Source: an uncultured Clostridium sp.
GTDB lineage: Bacteria; Bacillota; Clostridia; Lachnospirales; Lachnospiraceae
Direction of reading: 5' to 3'
NCBI GenBank assembly: GCA_937885015.1
Contig: CALAAS010000002.1
Coordinates: 1 to 12,544, forward strand
Length of the DNA stretch: 12,544 nucleotides
Under the pieces are notes generated by a model. It searched no databases, had not been told where the DNA came from, and saw only the letters and a program-made list of their open reading frames with translations. Positions 1-5,942 of the stretch are shown piece after piece. Each line of letters opens with the position of its first letter. Position 1 is the first letter of the stretch. The position numbers and the translations under genes were made by a program.

Positions 1-57
1 TTTCGCAGAACTACGTATTCTACGAAATTTTTTATGCCATAAAAACCACCCTGGTTC

Positions 58-260
58 ATGAAAAAAATGAAGCAGCCTTACATTGATGAAAAAACAGGTA
101 TCAATTATACCTTACAAGATAATTATTATTTGCCCGACCTTGCCTTACCTGCTGAAAAAGGAACGCCCATAGGAATACGGGGGCAGCGACATTGACAAAC
201 AAGCGAAGGAAATGTTTTCCGGTTGGCAGAGCAGATGGCAACCGGTGTGCCGGATTTCGT
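58..260 (+). pseudogene. tnpV: TnpV-like transposon protein, broken remnant
   Basis: From the ATG at 58 (or the in-frame ATG at 67) the frame gives MKQPYIDEKTGINYTLQDNY followed by YLPDLALPAEKGTPIGIRGQRH, the typical N-terminus of TnpV, a small protein of about 120 residues carried by clostridial transposons and of unknown biochemical role. The frame stops at TGA 193-195. In the next frame, starting inside the same bases (188-196), the sequence resumes as DIDKQAKEMF, which resembles a later TnpV segment, so about 30 codons appear to be missing. A further single-base loss near 212-217 would be needed to continue as RLAEQMA, after which similarity ends. I see no convincing ribosome binding site. 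The gene is a decayed relic of a mobile element. The identification comes from remembered family sequence and is fairly secure for the N-terminal part. Confidence 0.7.
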
Positions 261-269
261 TTTTACAGT

Positions 270-629
270 TGCATTTTCTGTTTCGTATTTTGCGTTAATA
301 TTAGGCAATATGATCTTAAAGGCATTTTTCGTGGTTTCAATCACAGGCTTTACCTGCATACTTTCGTATGCCTTCATAATTTTTCCCATTTTCCACGATG
401 GTTTCATAATGCAGGAACACGGTTATATCCAGTTTGATCGCATCCCTTACCATATTGCTGATTTGAAGGGAAACACTATCCGCATTATCCAATCCGATAA
501 CTGTGCCATCGTCCCTGACCCCCATATACAGTTTTCTGCCATCACAGTTTGCAAAAGCAATGATTTCTTTTTTATGTCGTCTACCATAACTTCTTTCAAT
601 TCTACGGTTTCGCTCTCCCGAAAAAGCAT
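270..629 (-). pseudogene. AlbA_2/Schlafen-type ATP-binding transcriptional regulator, frameshifted and internally deleted
   Basis: The minus strand has a good start: AAAGGAG lies 8 bases before ATG 629-627, and the protein begins MLFRESETVELKEVMVDDIK, the N-terminus of the AlbA_2 (divergent AAA_4) family. After IKK the family continues as EIIAFANCDGRKLYMGVRDDG, but that text lies in another frame; a run of six A (plus 568-573) has one A too few. The second frame runs to HYETIVENGKN and is then joined, near 376-390, to a third frame reading GKIMKAYESMQVKPVIETTK and NAFKIILPNIN, which is the extreme C-terminus of the same family. Full members are about 450-500 residues; here roughly 250-300 central codons, including the ATP-binding part, are missing. 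The gene cannot make a functional protein. The 3' end is set where similarity fades and tnpV debris begins. Confidence 0.72.
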
Positions 630-663
630 AGTGCCATCTCCTTTATTTTATATTTATAAATCT

Positions 664-692
664 ATCATATCAAATCGTGTCAGAAAAACTGA
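664..692 (-). promoter_or_regulatory. Possible promoter of the AlbA_2 remnant
   Basis: On the minus strand a TATGAT -10 lies at 669-664, about 35 bases before the start codon at 629. No good -35 is visible: the expected position (692-687) falls in the right half of the inverted repeat at 675-697. A repressor bound to that repeat would cover the promoter. This is a weak call based on the -10 alone. Confidence 0.35.
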
Positions 693-697
693 CACGA
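675..697. promoter_or_regulatory. Perfect 9-bp inverted repeat, probable operator
   Basis: TCGTGTCAG (675-683), a 5-base A spacer and CTGACACGA (689-697) form a perfect inverted repeat just upstream of the AlbA_2 remnant. The arms are too short and the flanks too poor in T for a terminator. The symmetry and position suggest a binding site for a dimeric regulator, possibly the lost AlbA_2 product itself or a phage-type repressor. The assignment is by inference. Confidence 0.55.
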
Positions 698-773
698 TTA
701 TGATTCGATTATGACACGAGATTCTTATTTTTCTAACCAAAGCATGATACGATTGACCCGATAAATGACACGA
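689..773 (-). repeat. Cluster of TCGTGTCA-like sites
   Basis: Read on the minus strand, half-sites related to TCGTGTCA occur at 773-766 (exact), near 761-754 (TCGGGTCA), 752-745 (TCGTATCA), 719-712 (exact), 708-701 (TCGAATCA) and 697-690 (exact); the last belongs to the inverted repeat at 675-697. The group 719/708/697 has an exact 11-base period, one helical turn, so all three face the same side of the DNA. The first three overlap the 3' end of the small ORF at 725-970. Confidence 0.5.
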
Positions 774-970
774 TGGAATGATTCGGAGATAGCTTTTGCA
801 ACAAATTTTTCTCCAATCGTCCGGGCTGGATAGGGCAGACGGTAATTCTTCTGAATATCTTTTACCAAGTCCATGCACTCTGCATTTGACAGAACACGAA
901 GTTTTGCCATAAGACCTTCTGCCGCCCTCCACCTGAAAGAGCAGCTTTTTTCTATTTCGTTTAATTCCAT
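725..970 (-). CDS. Small hypothetical protein (81 aa)
   Basis: I do not recognise this protein. The start is chosen at ATG 970-968 because AAAGGAGAT precedes it by 4-5 bases; a longer frame reaches upstream into the Fic fragment but that part belongs to another gene. The product begins MELNEIEKSCSFRWRAAEGL, is basic, has no signal peptide or membrane segment, and its last 17 residues (FHRVIYRVNRIMLWLEK) are encoded partly by the TCGTGTCA-type repeats, which argues that this end may not be ancestral coding sequence. It sits between a truncated Fic gene and a truncated AlbA_2 gene, so it may itself be a remnant of a longer protein. The good ribosome binding site is the main support. Confidence 0.4.
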   Translation of the reverse strand: MELNEIEKSCSFRWRAAEGLMAKLRVLSNAECMDLVKDIQKNYRLPYPARTIGEKFVAKAISESFHRVIYRVNRIMLWLEK

Positions 971-1009
971 GTGGATCTCCTTTCTCTTAAAAATGAGTAT
1001 GAAAAAAGG

Positions 1010-1123
1010 GCGTCCACCTATAAAAGGGTGTATTCCTTCAAATTCGAGATGAAAACGAGCAATGCGTTCAATCAGATGCATTGTCTTTTTACGCGCTTCA
1101 TTTTCAGCAAGTAACTCCATCAA
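1010..1123 (-). pseudogene. Fic/DOC-family protein fragment lacking the catalytic loop
   Basis: The minus-strand frame from about 1123 reads MELLAENEARKKTMHLIERI, then ARFHLEFEGIHPFI, the helix that precedes the Fic active site. Fic enzymes transfer AMP (or another phosphate-linked group) to target proteins through the motif HPFx[D/E]GN[G/K]R. Here HPFI (H at 1030-1028) is followed directly by GGRPFF: a loss of about six codons (DGNGRT) would explain this, and it removes the acidic metal ligand and the arginine. The N-terminal half of the domain is absent upstream of 1123, where stops interrupt every frame. The fragment is therefore non-catalytic debris. The identification rests on one 35-residue stretch. 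Confidence 0.55.
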
Positions 1124-1243
1124 TTACAATGCACATTGATTTTTTTCAACATGTATTTGCCGATATTTTAATATCATAAAATCCCTTGTGAAAGAGGACT
1201 ACAACTGAATGACCGTCTGAATGGGATATGATTTTGCGATGAT
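1124..1243. other. AT-rich spacer with no supported gene
   Basis: I see no gene, RNA or convincing promoter in this stretch. It separates the Fic fragment from the possible fragment that follows and has the same AT-rich character as the rest of the left end. Confidence 0.5.
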
Positions 1244-1390
1244 ATGAGCAAAACAACTCTGATGAAAAACAGGGGCAGAAATGACATGCAGAGAGAACGA
1301 CAGAACGGAAAATGCTGTGCAGAAGCCTGTGGACTGTCACAATCGGAGTTTATCCGTCAGCTTTGGAAATTACAGGAAAATGGAGGACTA
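1244..1390 (+). pseudogene. Possible ribbon-helix-helix / mobilisation-protein fragment
   Basis: The plus frame from ATG 1244 gives MSKTTLMKNRGRNDMQRERQ, then CCAEACGLSQSEFIRQL. The string AxACGLSxSEFIRQL resembles the DNA-binding helix of MobC-type and other ribbon-helix-helix proteins. Beyond about 1378 the frame loses any resemblance and runs antisense through the amidohydrolase gene, so this would be a short remnant only. No ribosome binding site is evident. The call is tentative; it fits the mobile-element debris to the left, but chance similarity is possible. Confidence 0.3.
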
Positions 1391-1417
1391 TCTGCAGCGA
1401 AAAGGATATGCAAAGCC

Positions 1418-1449
1418 TTGGGGCACCTTCCTTACGGACGGCGCCCCAA
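1418..1449 (-). terminator. Possible terminator of the met operon
   Basis: Twenty bases past the amidohydrolase stop codon, the minus strand forms a 10-bp stem, TTGGGGCGCC with GGTGCCCCAA (one G-T pair), around a 12-base loop. The stem is GC-rich but is followed only by a broken T-rich stretch (GGCTTTGC...CCTTTT), so it is a weak intrinsic terminator or a 3'-end stabilising hairpin. Confidence 0.45.
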
Positions 1450-1469
1450 CTGGAACAGTTTTATTTTTC

Positions 1470-2663
1470 TTACTTTTCCTGGTCTTCCATCTCCTGCACC
1501 ACCCACAGTGCGTAATCCACATACACATTGCAAGCCAGAAGAAGGCCTTCTTCATCCATATCAAACAGTCCGTGATGGTGGGCGGATTCTGTCCCGGGTT
1601 TTTCCGGATTACCGGTTCCGGTAAAGGCGTACATCCCCTTGCAGACTGCCAGATAGTCAGCAAAATCGTCGGCCCCCAGTTCCTTGACCCGGTTGGTCAC
1701 AATGGCATCCTCCGGAAGAAAACGGCGGGTCACCTGAATTACCTCATCCACCGCCCTGTCATCGTTAATCAGGGGCGCTGCATAATCCCGAATCTCCACC
1801 TCTGCTGTTGCCCCATACATTTCCGCCGTCTGTCTGGCAATGCGAGCCACCTGCTCATTGGTAAATTTGCGAACCTCCGGAGAAAAACAGCGGGTTGTCC
1901 CTTCCAGGACGGCGTGTTCCGCCACGATATTGTACTGGGTTCCGGCATTGACGACACCCACTCCCACCACCACCGTTTCCAGCGGGTCTGTGCTGCGGGC
2001 CACGATGGACTGCAGCGCCACCACAATCTGGGCCGCCACATAGGCCGCATCAATACCGAGATGGGGTTTGGAAACGTGAGCTCCCTTTCCCGTGACCGTG
2101 ATCTTAAAATAATCGCAGCTGGCATTCTGGGGACCTTTCGTCAGAGAAATGGTTCCGCTTTTCAAAATGCTGGCCGCGTGAGCACCAAATACGCGGTCCA
2201 CTCCATCCATCAACCCCTCTTTTACAAACAGGCGGGCCCCCTGTCCGATTTCCTCTGCCTGCTGGAAAAACAGGCGGATCTGACCGGAAAATTCGCCCTG
2301 TTTTTTCTTTAAAATTCGGGCAGCCGTCAGAAGGGTTGCTGCATGGCCATCATGGCCGCAGGCATGACAGACCCCCGGATTCTGGGACCGGTATTCCACC
2401 GTTTTCAGATCTTCCATCGCTAAGGCATCTATGTCAGCCCGCAGCGCCACCACATGCCCCTCTGTCCCCTTTCCTCCGTCAATCCAGCCATAGACGCCTG
2501 TCTCCCCCACTCTCCGGTGGGGAATCCCCGCGGCGTCCAGCTCTTTTTCAATTGTTTCACAGGTATGAAATTCTTTCAGGCTCACTTCCGGATGGGCGTG
2601 AAAATAACGCCGCATCCGGATCAGATAGTCCCGTTCATCCTCTACATAACTCTTAAGCTGCAT
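1470..2663 (-). CDS. M20 family amidohydrolase (N-acyl amino acid deacylase type)
   Basis: This 397-residue protein is a cytoplasmic M20D metallohydrolase of the hippurate hydrolase / N-acetyl amino acid deacylase / YxeP group, which removes acyl groups from N-acyl amino acids or acyl-amino metabolites. Family marks are RRYFHAHPE (18-26), the metal motif HACGHDGH (100-107, with Cys102 and His104 as expected ligands), QQAEE (134-138) with its catalytic glutamate and metal ligand, AHAA (161-164) and the late histidine group AHHHG (361-365). The dimerisation lid lies near 185-300. Length is normal and the gene is intact. The start ATG follows GGAGG by 6 bases and lies 15 bases after the metQ stop, so it is the last gene of the metNIQ operon. 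That position suggests a substrate carrying methionine or another sulfur amino acid; the exact substrate cannot be read from sequence. Confidence 0.88.
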   Translation of the reverse strand: MQLKSYVEDERDYLIRMRRYFHAHPEVSLKEFHTCETIEKELDAAGIPHRRVGETGVYGWIDGGKGTEGHVVALRADIDALAMEDLKTVEYRSQNPGVCHACGHDGHAATLLTAARILKKKQGEFSGQIRLFFQQAEEIGQGARLFVKEGLMDGVDRVFGAHAASILKSGTISLTKGPQNASCDYFKITVTGKGAHVSKPHLGIDAAYVAAQIVVALQSIVARSTDPLETVVVGVGVVNAGTQYNIVAEHAVLEGTTRCFSPEVRKFTNEQVARIARQTAEMYGATAEVEIRDYAAPLINDDRAVDEVIQVTRRFLPEDAIVTNRVKELGADDFADYLAVCKGMYAFTGTGNPEKPGTESAHHHGLFDMDEEGLLLACNVYVDYALWVVQEMEDQEK

Positions 2664-2678
2664 TTCGGGCCTCCGTTA

Positions 2679-3614
2679 CTATTTTTCTTCTCCTGCGCCT
2701 TCCCATGCGCAGATAAAAGCTCCCTTATAGGCATCCTGAATGGTCTTTTCTACCTCTGGTGTCTGATAGGCTGCTACCACCTTCTGATAAACCTCATTGT
2801 CCTTATCAGCCGTCCGGGCCACGATCACATTGACCAGCTGGGAAACGGCCTCATTTGTCTCCGGATTTACATCCTCCTGGAAAATCGTATCCGCTGTGGG
2901 ATCGAGACCTGCTGTATAAGCATTTCCTCCATTGATAATGGCTGCCGCACAGTCCGGAAGCAAATTAGCCAATGTTGCAGATTCTGCTTCTTTGATGTCA
3001 ATCTTTACCTTATAATTGGTAATGTCCGCCTTGGTGGGGGTAAATCCTTTGGAAGGGTCACACTCGATTAGGCCTGCCTTTTCCAACAGCTTCAGGGCAC
3101 GCCCTCCATTGGTCAGATCGCTGGGAATGGCAATAATATCACCGTCCTTAATGTCTTCGATGGAGGAAATTTTTTCTTTGTTATTGTAAATGCCCAGGGG
3201 GGCGATGATGGTATCGCCGATGGCAGTCAGCTCATACCCGGCCTGTGCGATGTCATTTTCCAGATAGGCCTTGTGCTGAAAAGCGTTCAGATCGATTTCC
3301 CCGTCGTCCAGAGCCCGGTTTGGGGCTGCGTAATCGGTAAATTTAACCAACTGTACCTCAATTCCATCCTCTGCCAAAAGTTCGTTGACCGTATCCCACT
3401 GAGCATTGTACTCTCCCACAACTCCCACCTTCACAACGGTTTTCTCTTCTGCGCCGGCCTCCGCCGAAACACCGGATTCCGTTTTTGCCTCCTCATTTTT
3501 CTCTCCGCCGCCAGAACTGCCGCAGCCTGCCAGTGCTGCCGCACAGGTCAGAGCCAGAAGAACGGCCGCTGTTTTTCGAATTCTTTTTGCTGCATGTACA
3601 TTTGTTTTTTTCAT
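2679..3614 (-). CDS. metQ: D-/L-methionine-binding lipoprotein MetQ (NlpA family)
   Basis: MetQ is the membrane-anchored receptor that delivers methionine to the MetNI ABC importer. The start is placed at ATG 3614, preceded by AAGGAGA at 8 bases; the frame extends to a TTG at 3668 but has no ribosome binding site there. From this start the protein has 311 residues: a lysine/arginine-rich N-region, a hydrophobic stretch, and the lipobox LAGC with the lipidated Cys at 31, followed by a Gly/Ser/Glu-rich linker to about residue 60. The NlpA/Lipoprotein_9 fold follows, with the typical VGVVGEYNAQWDTVNELL, LVKFTDYAAPNRALDDGEID and LNAFQHKAYL segments. It lies 60 bases behind metI, in the same operon. 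No defect is seen. NlpA-type paralogues can bind other amino acids, but the T-box leader and linked MetNI favour methionine. Confidence 0.93.
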   Translation of the reverse strand: MKKTNVHAAKRIRKTAAVLLALTCAAALAGCGSSGGGEKNEEAKTESGVSAEAGAEEKTVVKVGVVGEYNAQWDTVNELLAEDGIEVQLVKFTDYAAPNRALDDGEIDLNAFQHKAYLENDIAQAGYELTAIGDTIIAPLGIYNNKEKISSIEDIKDGDIIAIPSDLTNGGRALKLLEKAGLIECDPSKGFTPTKADITNYKVKIDIKEAESATLANLLPDCAAAIINGGNAYTAGLDPTADTIFQEDVNPETNEAVSQLVNVIVARTADKDNEVYQKVVAAYQTPEVEKTIQDAYKGAFICAWEGAGEEK

Positions 3615-3674
3615 AACTTTTCTCTCCTTTTTCTGTTTTTTATTTTCTGTTCTGTTTCTTAATTTCAAACGCCG

Positions 3675-4352
3675 TCAATGCGTCGTTTTGCGAATAATAA
3701 AGTTCCCAATAAACTGGATGATGCTGATGATAATCAGGATAATGATGACCGTTACCCAGCTCATATCCGTGTACCGCATCTGGTAACCATACCGGATGGC
3801 AAAATCGCCCAGGCCTCCGGCGCCGATGGCTCCGGCCATGGCCGTGATTCCGATGAGGCTGACAAACGTAATCATGGTTACACGGGTAATTCCCGGGATA
3901 CTCTCTTTTAAATAGACACCGAAAATAATTTCCACTGGCGTAAATCCCATGGCCTCACTGGCCTCTATCAGTCCGCTGTCCAGATCCGCCAGAACGGATT
4001 CGATCTGTCTGGAAAAAAACGGCACTGTACCGGCGATCAGAGCCACATAGGAACCGGTCACGCCCGATCCCGTTCCCACCAGCGCCCGGCTGACCGGGAT
4101 CAAAAGCACCATCAAAATTAGAAAAGGAATGGAGCGAATCACATCAATGATCTTATCTAAAAAAGTGTAAATAAACCGGTTCTGCAAAAGACCTCCCTTT
4201 CGCGTCACGATCAGCAGGACGCCGAAAAAAATTCCCAGAACAAAGGAAATACTTCCGGACACTGCCAACATTTTTAAAGTCTGACCCAGGCTGATCAAAA
4301 GCTCTCCCCCCAGCCGCTCCAGATTTGGGAATATTCCATACAGTATACTCAT
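3675..4352 (-). CDS. metI: Methionine ABC transporter permease MetI
   Basis: This 225-residue integral membrane protein forms the channel of the MetNIQ importer as a homodimer. It has about five hydrophobic segments (near 22-50, 65-92, 98-118, 155-182, 198-220) and the EAA loop EASEAMGFTPVEIIFGVYLK at 130-149, which contacts the MetN ATPase. Length matches the family (about 217-230). Its ATG shares four bases (ATGA) with the metN stop codon, so translation is probably coupled. Nothing unusual is seen. Confidence 0.95.
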   Translation of the reverse strand: MSILYGIFPNLERLGGELLISLGQTLKMLAVSGSISFVLGIFFGVLLIVTRKGGLLQNRFIYTFLDKIIDVIRSIPFLILMVLLIPVSRALVGTGSGVTGSYVALIAGTVPFFSRQIESVLADLDSGLIEASEAMGFTPVEIIFGVYLKESIPGITRVTMITFVSLIGITAMAGAIGAGGLGDFAIRYGYQMRYTDMSWVTVIIILIIISIIQFIGNFIIRKTTH

Positions 4353-5380
4353 TCTTTGATTACCTCCACTTCTACGCCAAGAGAATCAATATATGCCCGC
4401 GCCGCCTGCAGATCCTCCGCCGCGCCGCTCAAAGTTACCACCAGTTTTCCAAGAGGTTTTCCCTTCAAAAAGTCGATATTTCCGTAAATGATGTTGCCCC
4501 GGACGTTGAAGGCTCTGGCCAGATAGGAAATCAGTGGCTCTCCGGCATTGCTTCCAGAATAAGTAAAGAGCACCATCTGTTCTCCCGGCTTTATCTCCGT
4601 CAGCGCATTGTGTTCCGCAATCAGTTCATGAATCTTTCGAATATTGCTGGCCGTCTCGATGAAATCCTTTGTAATGGCTTCTCTTGGGCGGCTGAACACA
4701 TCCACCGTGTCTCCCGTCTCTACCACTGCGCCATTTTCCATGATGGCAACCCGGTCGCAGATATCCTTGACCACCGCCATCTCATGGGTAATCAGTACGA
4801 TTGTAATTCCCAGATCTTCATTGACTTTTTTAAGCAATTTCAAAATTGACTGGGTTGTCTGGGGATCCAGGGCGCTGGTCGCCTCGTCACAGAGCAGCAC
4901 CCGCGGCTCATTGGCCAGGGCTCTTGCAATGGCTACCCTCTGCTTCTGCCCGCCGGAAAGCTGGGACGGATATGCATCCCTCTTGTCAGAAAGTCCCACC
5001 AGCTCCAGAAGAGACAGTATCTTTTCCTCCCGCTCCTTCTTTCCCAGCCTCGTTTTCTTTAAGGGAAATTCGATATTCTGGTACACCGTTCTGGAGCGCA
5101 TCAGATTAAAATGCTGAAAAATCATTCCGATCTTCCTCCGGACTTCCCGCAGCTTCTTTTCGTCCAGTCCCGTCAGTTCCACTCCATCTACCAGCACCCG
5201 CCCGGATGTGGGCCGTTCCAGCAGATTGATGCACCGAACCAGCGTGGATTTTCCCGCGCCGGAAAATCCGATAATCCCAAAAATCTCCCCGTCCCGGATG
5301 GTAAGATTCACATCCTGAACGGCATTCACACGGCCCGCCGCCGTATCAAATGTTTTGCAAACCTGTTCTAACTGAATCAT
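4349..5380 (-). CDS. metN: Methionine ABC transporter ATP-binding protein MetN
   Basis: MetN powers methionine import by hydrolysing ATP on the cytoplasmic face of MetI. The 343 residues show Walker A GFSGAGKST (38-46), Q-loop Gln89 in IFQHFNLM, signature LSGGQKQR (141-148), Walker B VLLCDEA (161-167) with catalytic Glu166, and the switch His199. The C-terminal NIL domain (about 265-343) is the regulatory domain that binds methionine and inhibits transport when internal methionine is high. The start ATG follows GGGAGGAATT. It is the first gene of the operon, behind the T-box leader, giving control at two levels: tRNA-sensing attenuation and allosteric inhibition. The protein is of normal length with all motifs intact. 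Confidence 0.96.
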   Translation of the reverse strand: MIQLEQVCKTFDTAAGRVNAVQDVNLTIRDGEIFGIIGFSGAGKSTLVRCINLLERPTSGRVLVDGVELTGLDEKKLREVRRKIGMIFQHFNLMRSRTVYQNIEFPLKKTRLGKKEREEKILSLLELVGLSDKRDAYPSQLSGGQKQRVAIARALANEPRVLLCDEATSALDPQTTQSILKLLKKVNEDLGITIVLITHEMAVVKDICDRVAIMENGAVVETGDTVDVFSRPREAITKDFIETASNIRKIHELIAEHNALTEIKPGEQMVLFTYSGSNAGEPLISYLARAFNVRGNIIYGNIDFLKGKPLGKLVVTLSGAAEDLQAARAYIDSLGVEVEVIKE

Positions 5381-5399
5381 AATTCCTCCCTGTTTTTCC

Positions 5400-5525
5400 T
5401 TGCTTGCGAGATTCTCCGCCTGCGGCGGGTCGCTTTGGCGGCATTGCTCCTTTCCGCCGCAGTGCGATCCTCGCGGAGCGTTTTTTGTTTGTTCCGGACT
5501 TTATCTGTCCGGAACAAACAAAAAA
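5400..5525 (+). repeat. Dispersed structured repeat element, copy A
   Basis: This element shares with copy B (8664-8792) a GC-rich module followed by T6 and a long palindrome. The module contains outer stem GCGAG/CTCGC (5406-5410/5470-5474) and inner stem CTGCGGCGG/CCGCCGCAG (5420-5428/5454-5462); the string GCCTGCGGCGGGTCGCT is identical in both copies. The palindrome is TTTTTTGTTTGTTCCGGAC (5481-5499), a 7-base loop, and its exact 19-base complement (5507-5525). Read as in copy B, the element runs opposite to metN, lying inside the metN leader between the T-box terminator and the start codon. The stem begins with T6 and ends with A6 on both strands, so it is not a normal intrinsic terminator. 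Confidence 0.8.
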
Positions 5526-5553
5526 GCTTCCGCCCCTATTAGGACGAAAGCTT
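5516..5553 (-). terminator. T-box leader terminator
   Basis: On the minus strand AAGCTTTCGTCC (5553-5542) pairs with GGGCGGAAGCTT (5535-5524) through 12 pairs, including two G-T pairs, around a 6-base loop, and is followed by TTTTTTGTTTGTT. This is the rho-independent terminator of the T-box leader. Its T-tract is also the first arm of the long palindrome at 5481-5525. Confidence 0.85.
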
Positions 5554-5785
5554 CTGCTTACGTGTTACCACCTAACTTCATCCGCCGCTCACGCAGGCGA
5601 ACCTCTGCAGGTACGGCCGTTACCGACTTATACCCCGACGCTGTAACGGGCGCTCCCGTCATGACCTAAAATCTTCAGCCACGCAACTCCGAGACCATCT
5701 TCATAAACTCTCTTCCATCTCCTCGCACCAACCGGAGACTCTCTGCAGGAATCTGCGCTTACTACTCTTCTCTTCCATGTCTTTC
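5524..5785 (-). promoter_or_regulatory. T-box riboswitch, methionine specifier, controlling metNIQ
   Basis: The leader RNA binds uncharged tRNA and, when it is bound, forms an antiterminator so the operon is transcribed. On the minus strand, in order: an AGTAGTAA motif (about 5768-5761), AGAGAG (5744-5739), a GGTTGGTGCGA apical segment (5732-5722), the specifier region GAAGATGGTCTCGGAGTTG with ATG at 5698-5696, the T-box AGGTGGTAACACG (5573-5561) that pairs with the tRNA acceptor end, and the terminator. GCGTG upstream of the T-box can pair with CACG at its end as part of the antiterminator. The methionine reading follows from the GAA-N-specifier spacing and agrees with the downstream genes; placing the specifier one base earlier would give GAT. 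Confidence 0.85.
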
Positions 5786-5833
5786 TGTGTTCTTTATGTA
5801 TAATTTTTTGTGTTATATATGGAACTTGCGATA

Positions 5834-5862
5834 ATAATATTGCATTTTTTTTCATTTGTCAA
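5834..5862 (-). promoter_or_regulatory. Promoter of the T-box-metNIQ-M20 operon
   Basis: On the minus strand TTGACA (5862-5857) is followed after exactly 17 bases by TATTAT (5839-5834). Transcription should start near 5827, giving a leader of about 450 bases before metN. The match to a housekeeping sigma-A promoter is nearly perfect. Confidence 0.85.
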
Positions 5863-5942
5863 GTCCAAATTCTGTCTTTTTTCACTTTCCGTATCCGTTC
5901 ATCTACATGAAGCCTTGGATGGAAAATCCTTCTCCTGCAAGA

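Noticed and set aside
223..714. 163-codon plus-strand frame rich in hydrophobic residues
   Set aside because: It is the complement of the AlbA_2 remnant; the apparent hydrophobicity comes from T-rich sequence.
1281..2312. 343-codon open frame on the plus strand
   Set aside because: It is antisense to the intact M20 amidohydrolase and has no ribosome binding site or family similarity. It is a shadow of GC-rich codon use.
3615..3668. Longer MetQ start at TTG 3668
   Set aside because: It has no ribosome binding site; the ATG at 3614 has one and gives a normal lipoprotein signal peptide.
5481..5525. Ordinary bidirectional terminator
   Set aside because: On both strands the stem starts with T6 and ends with A6; no T-tract follows the stem in either direction.
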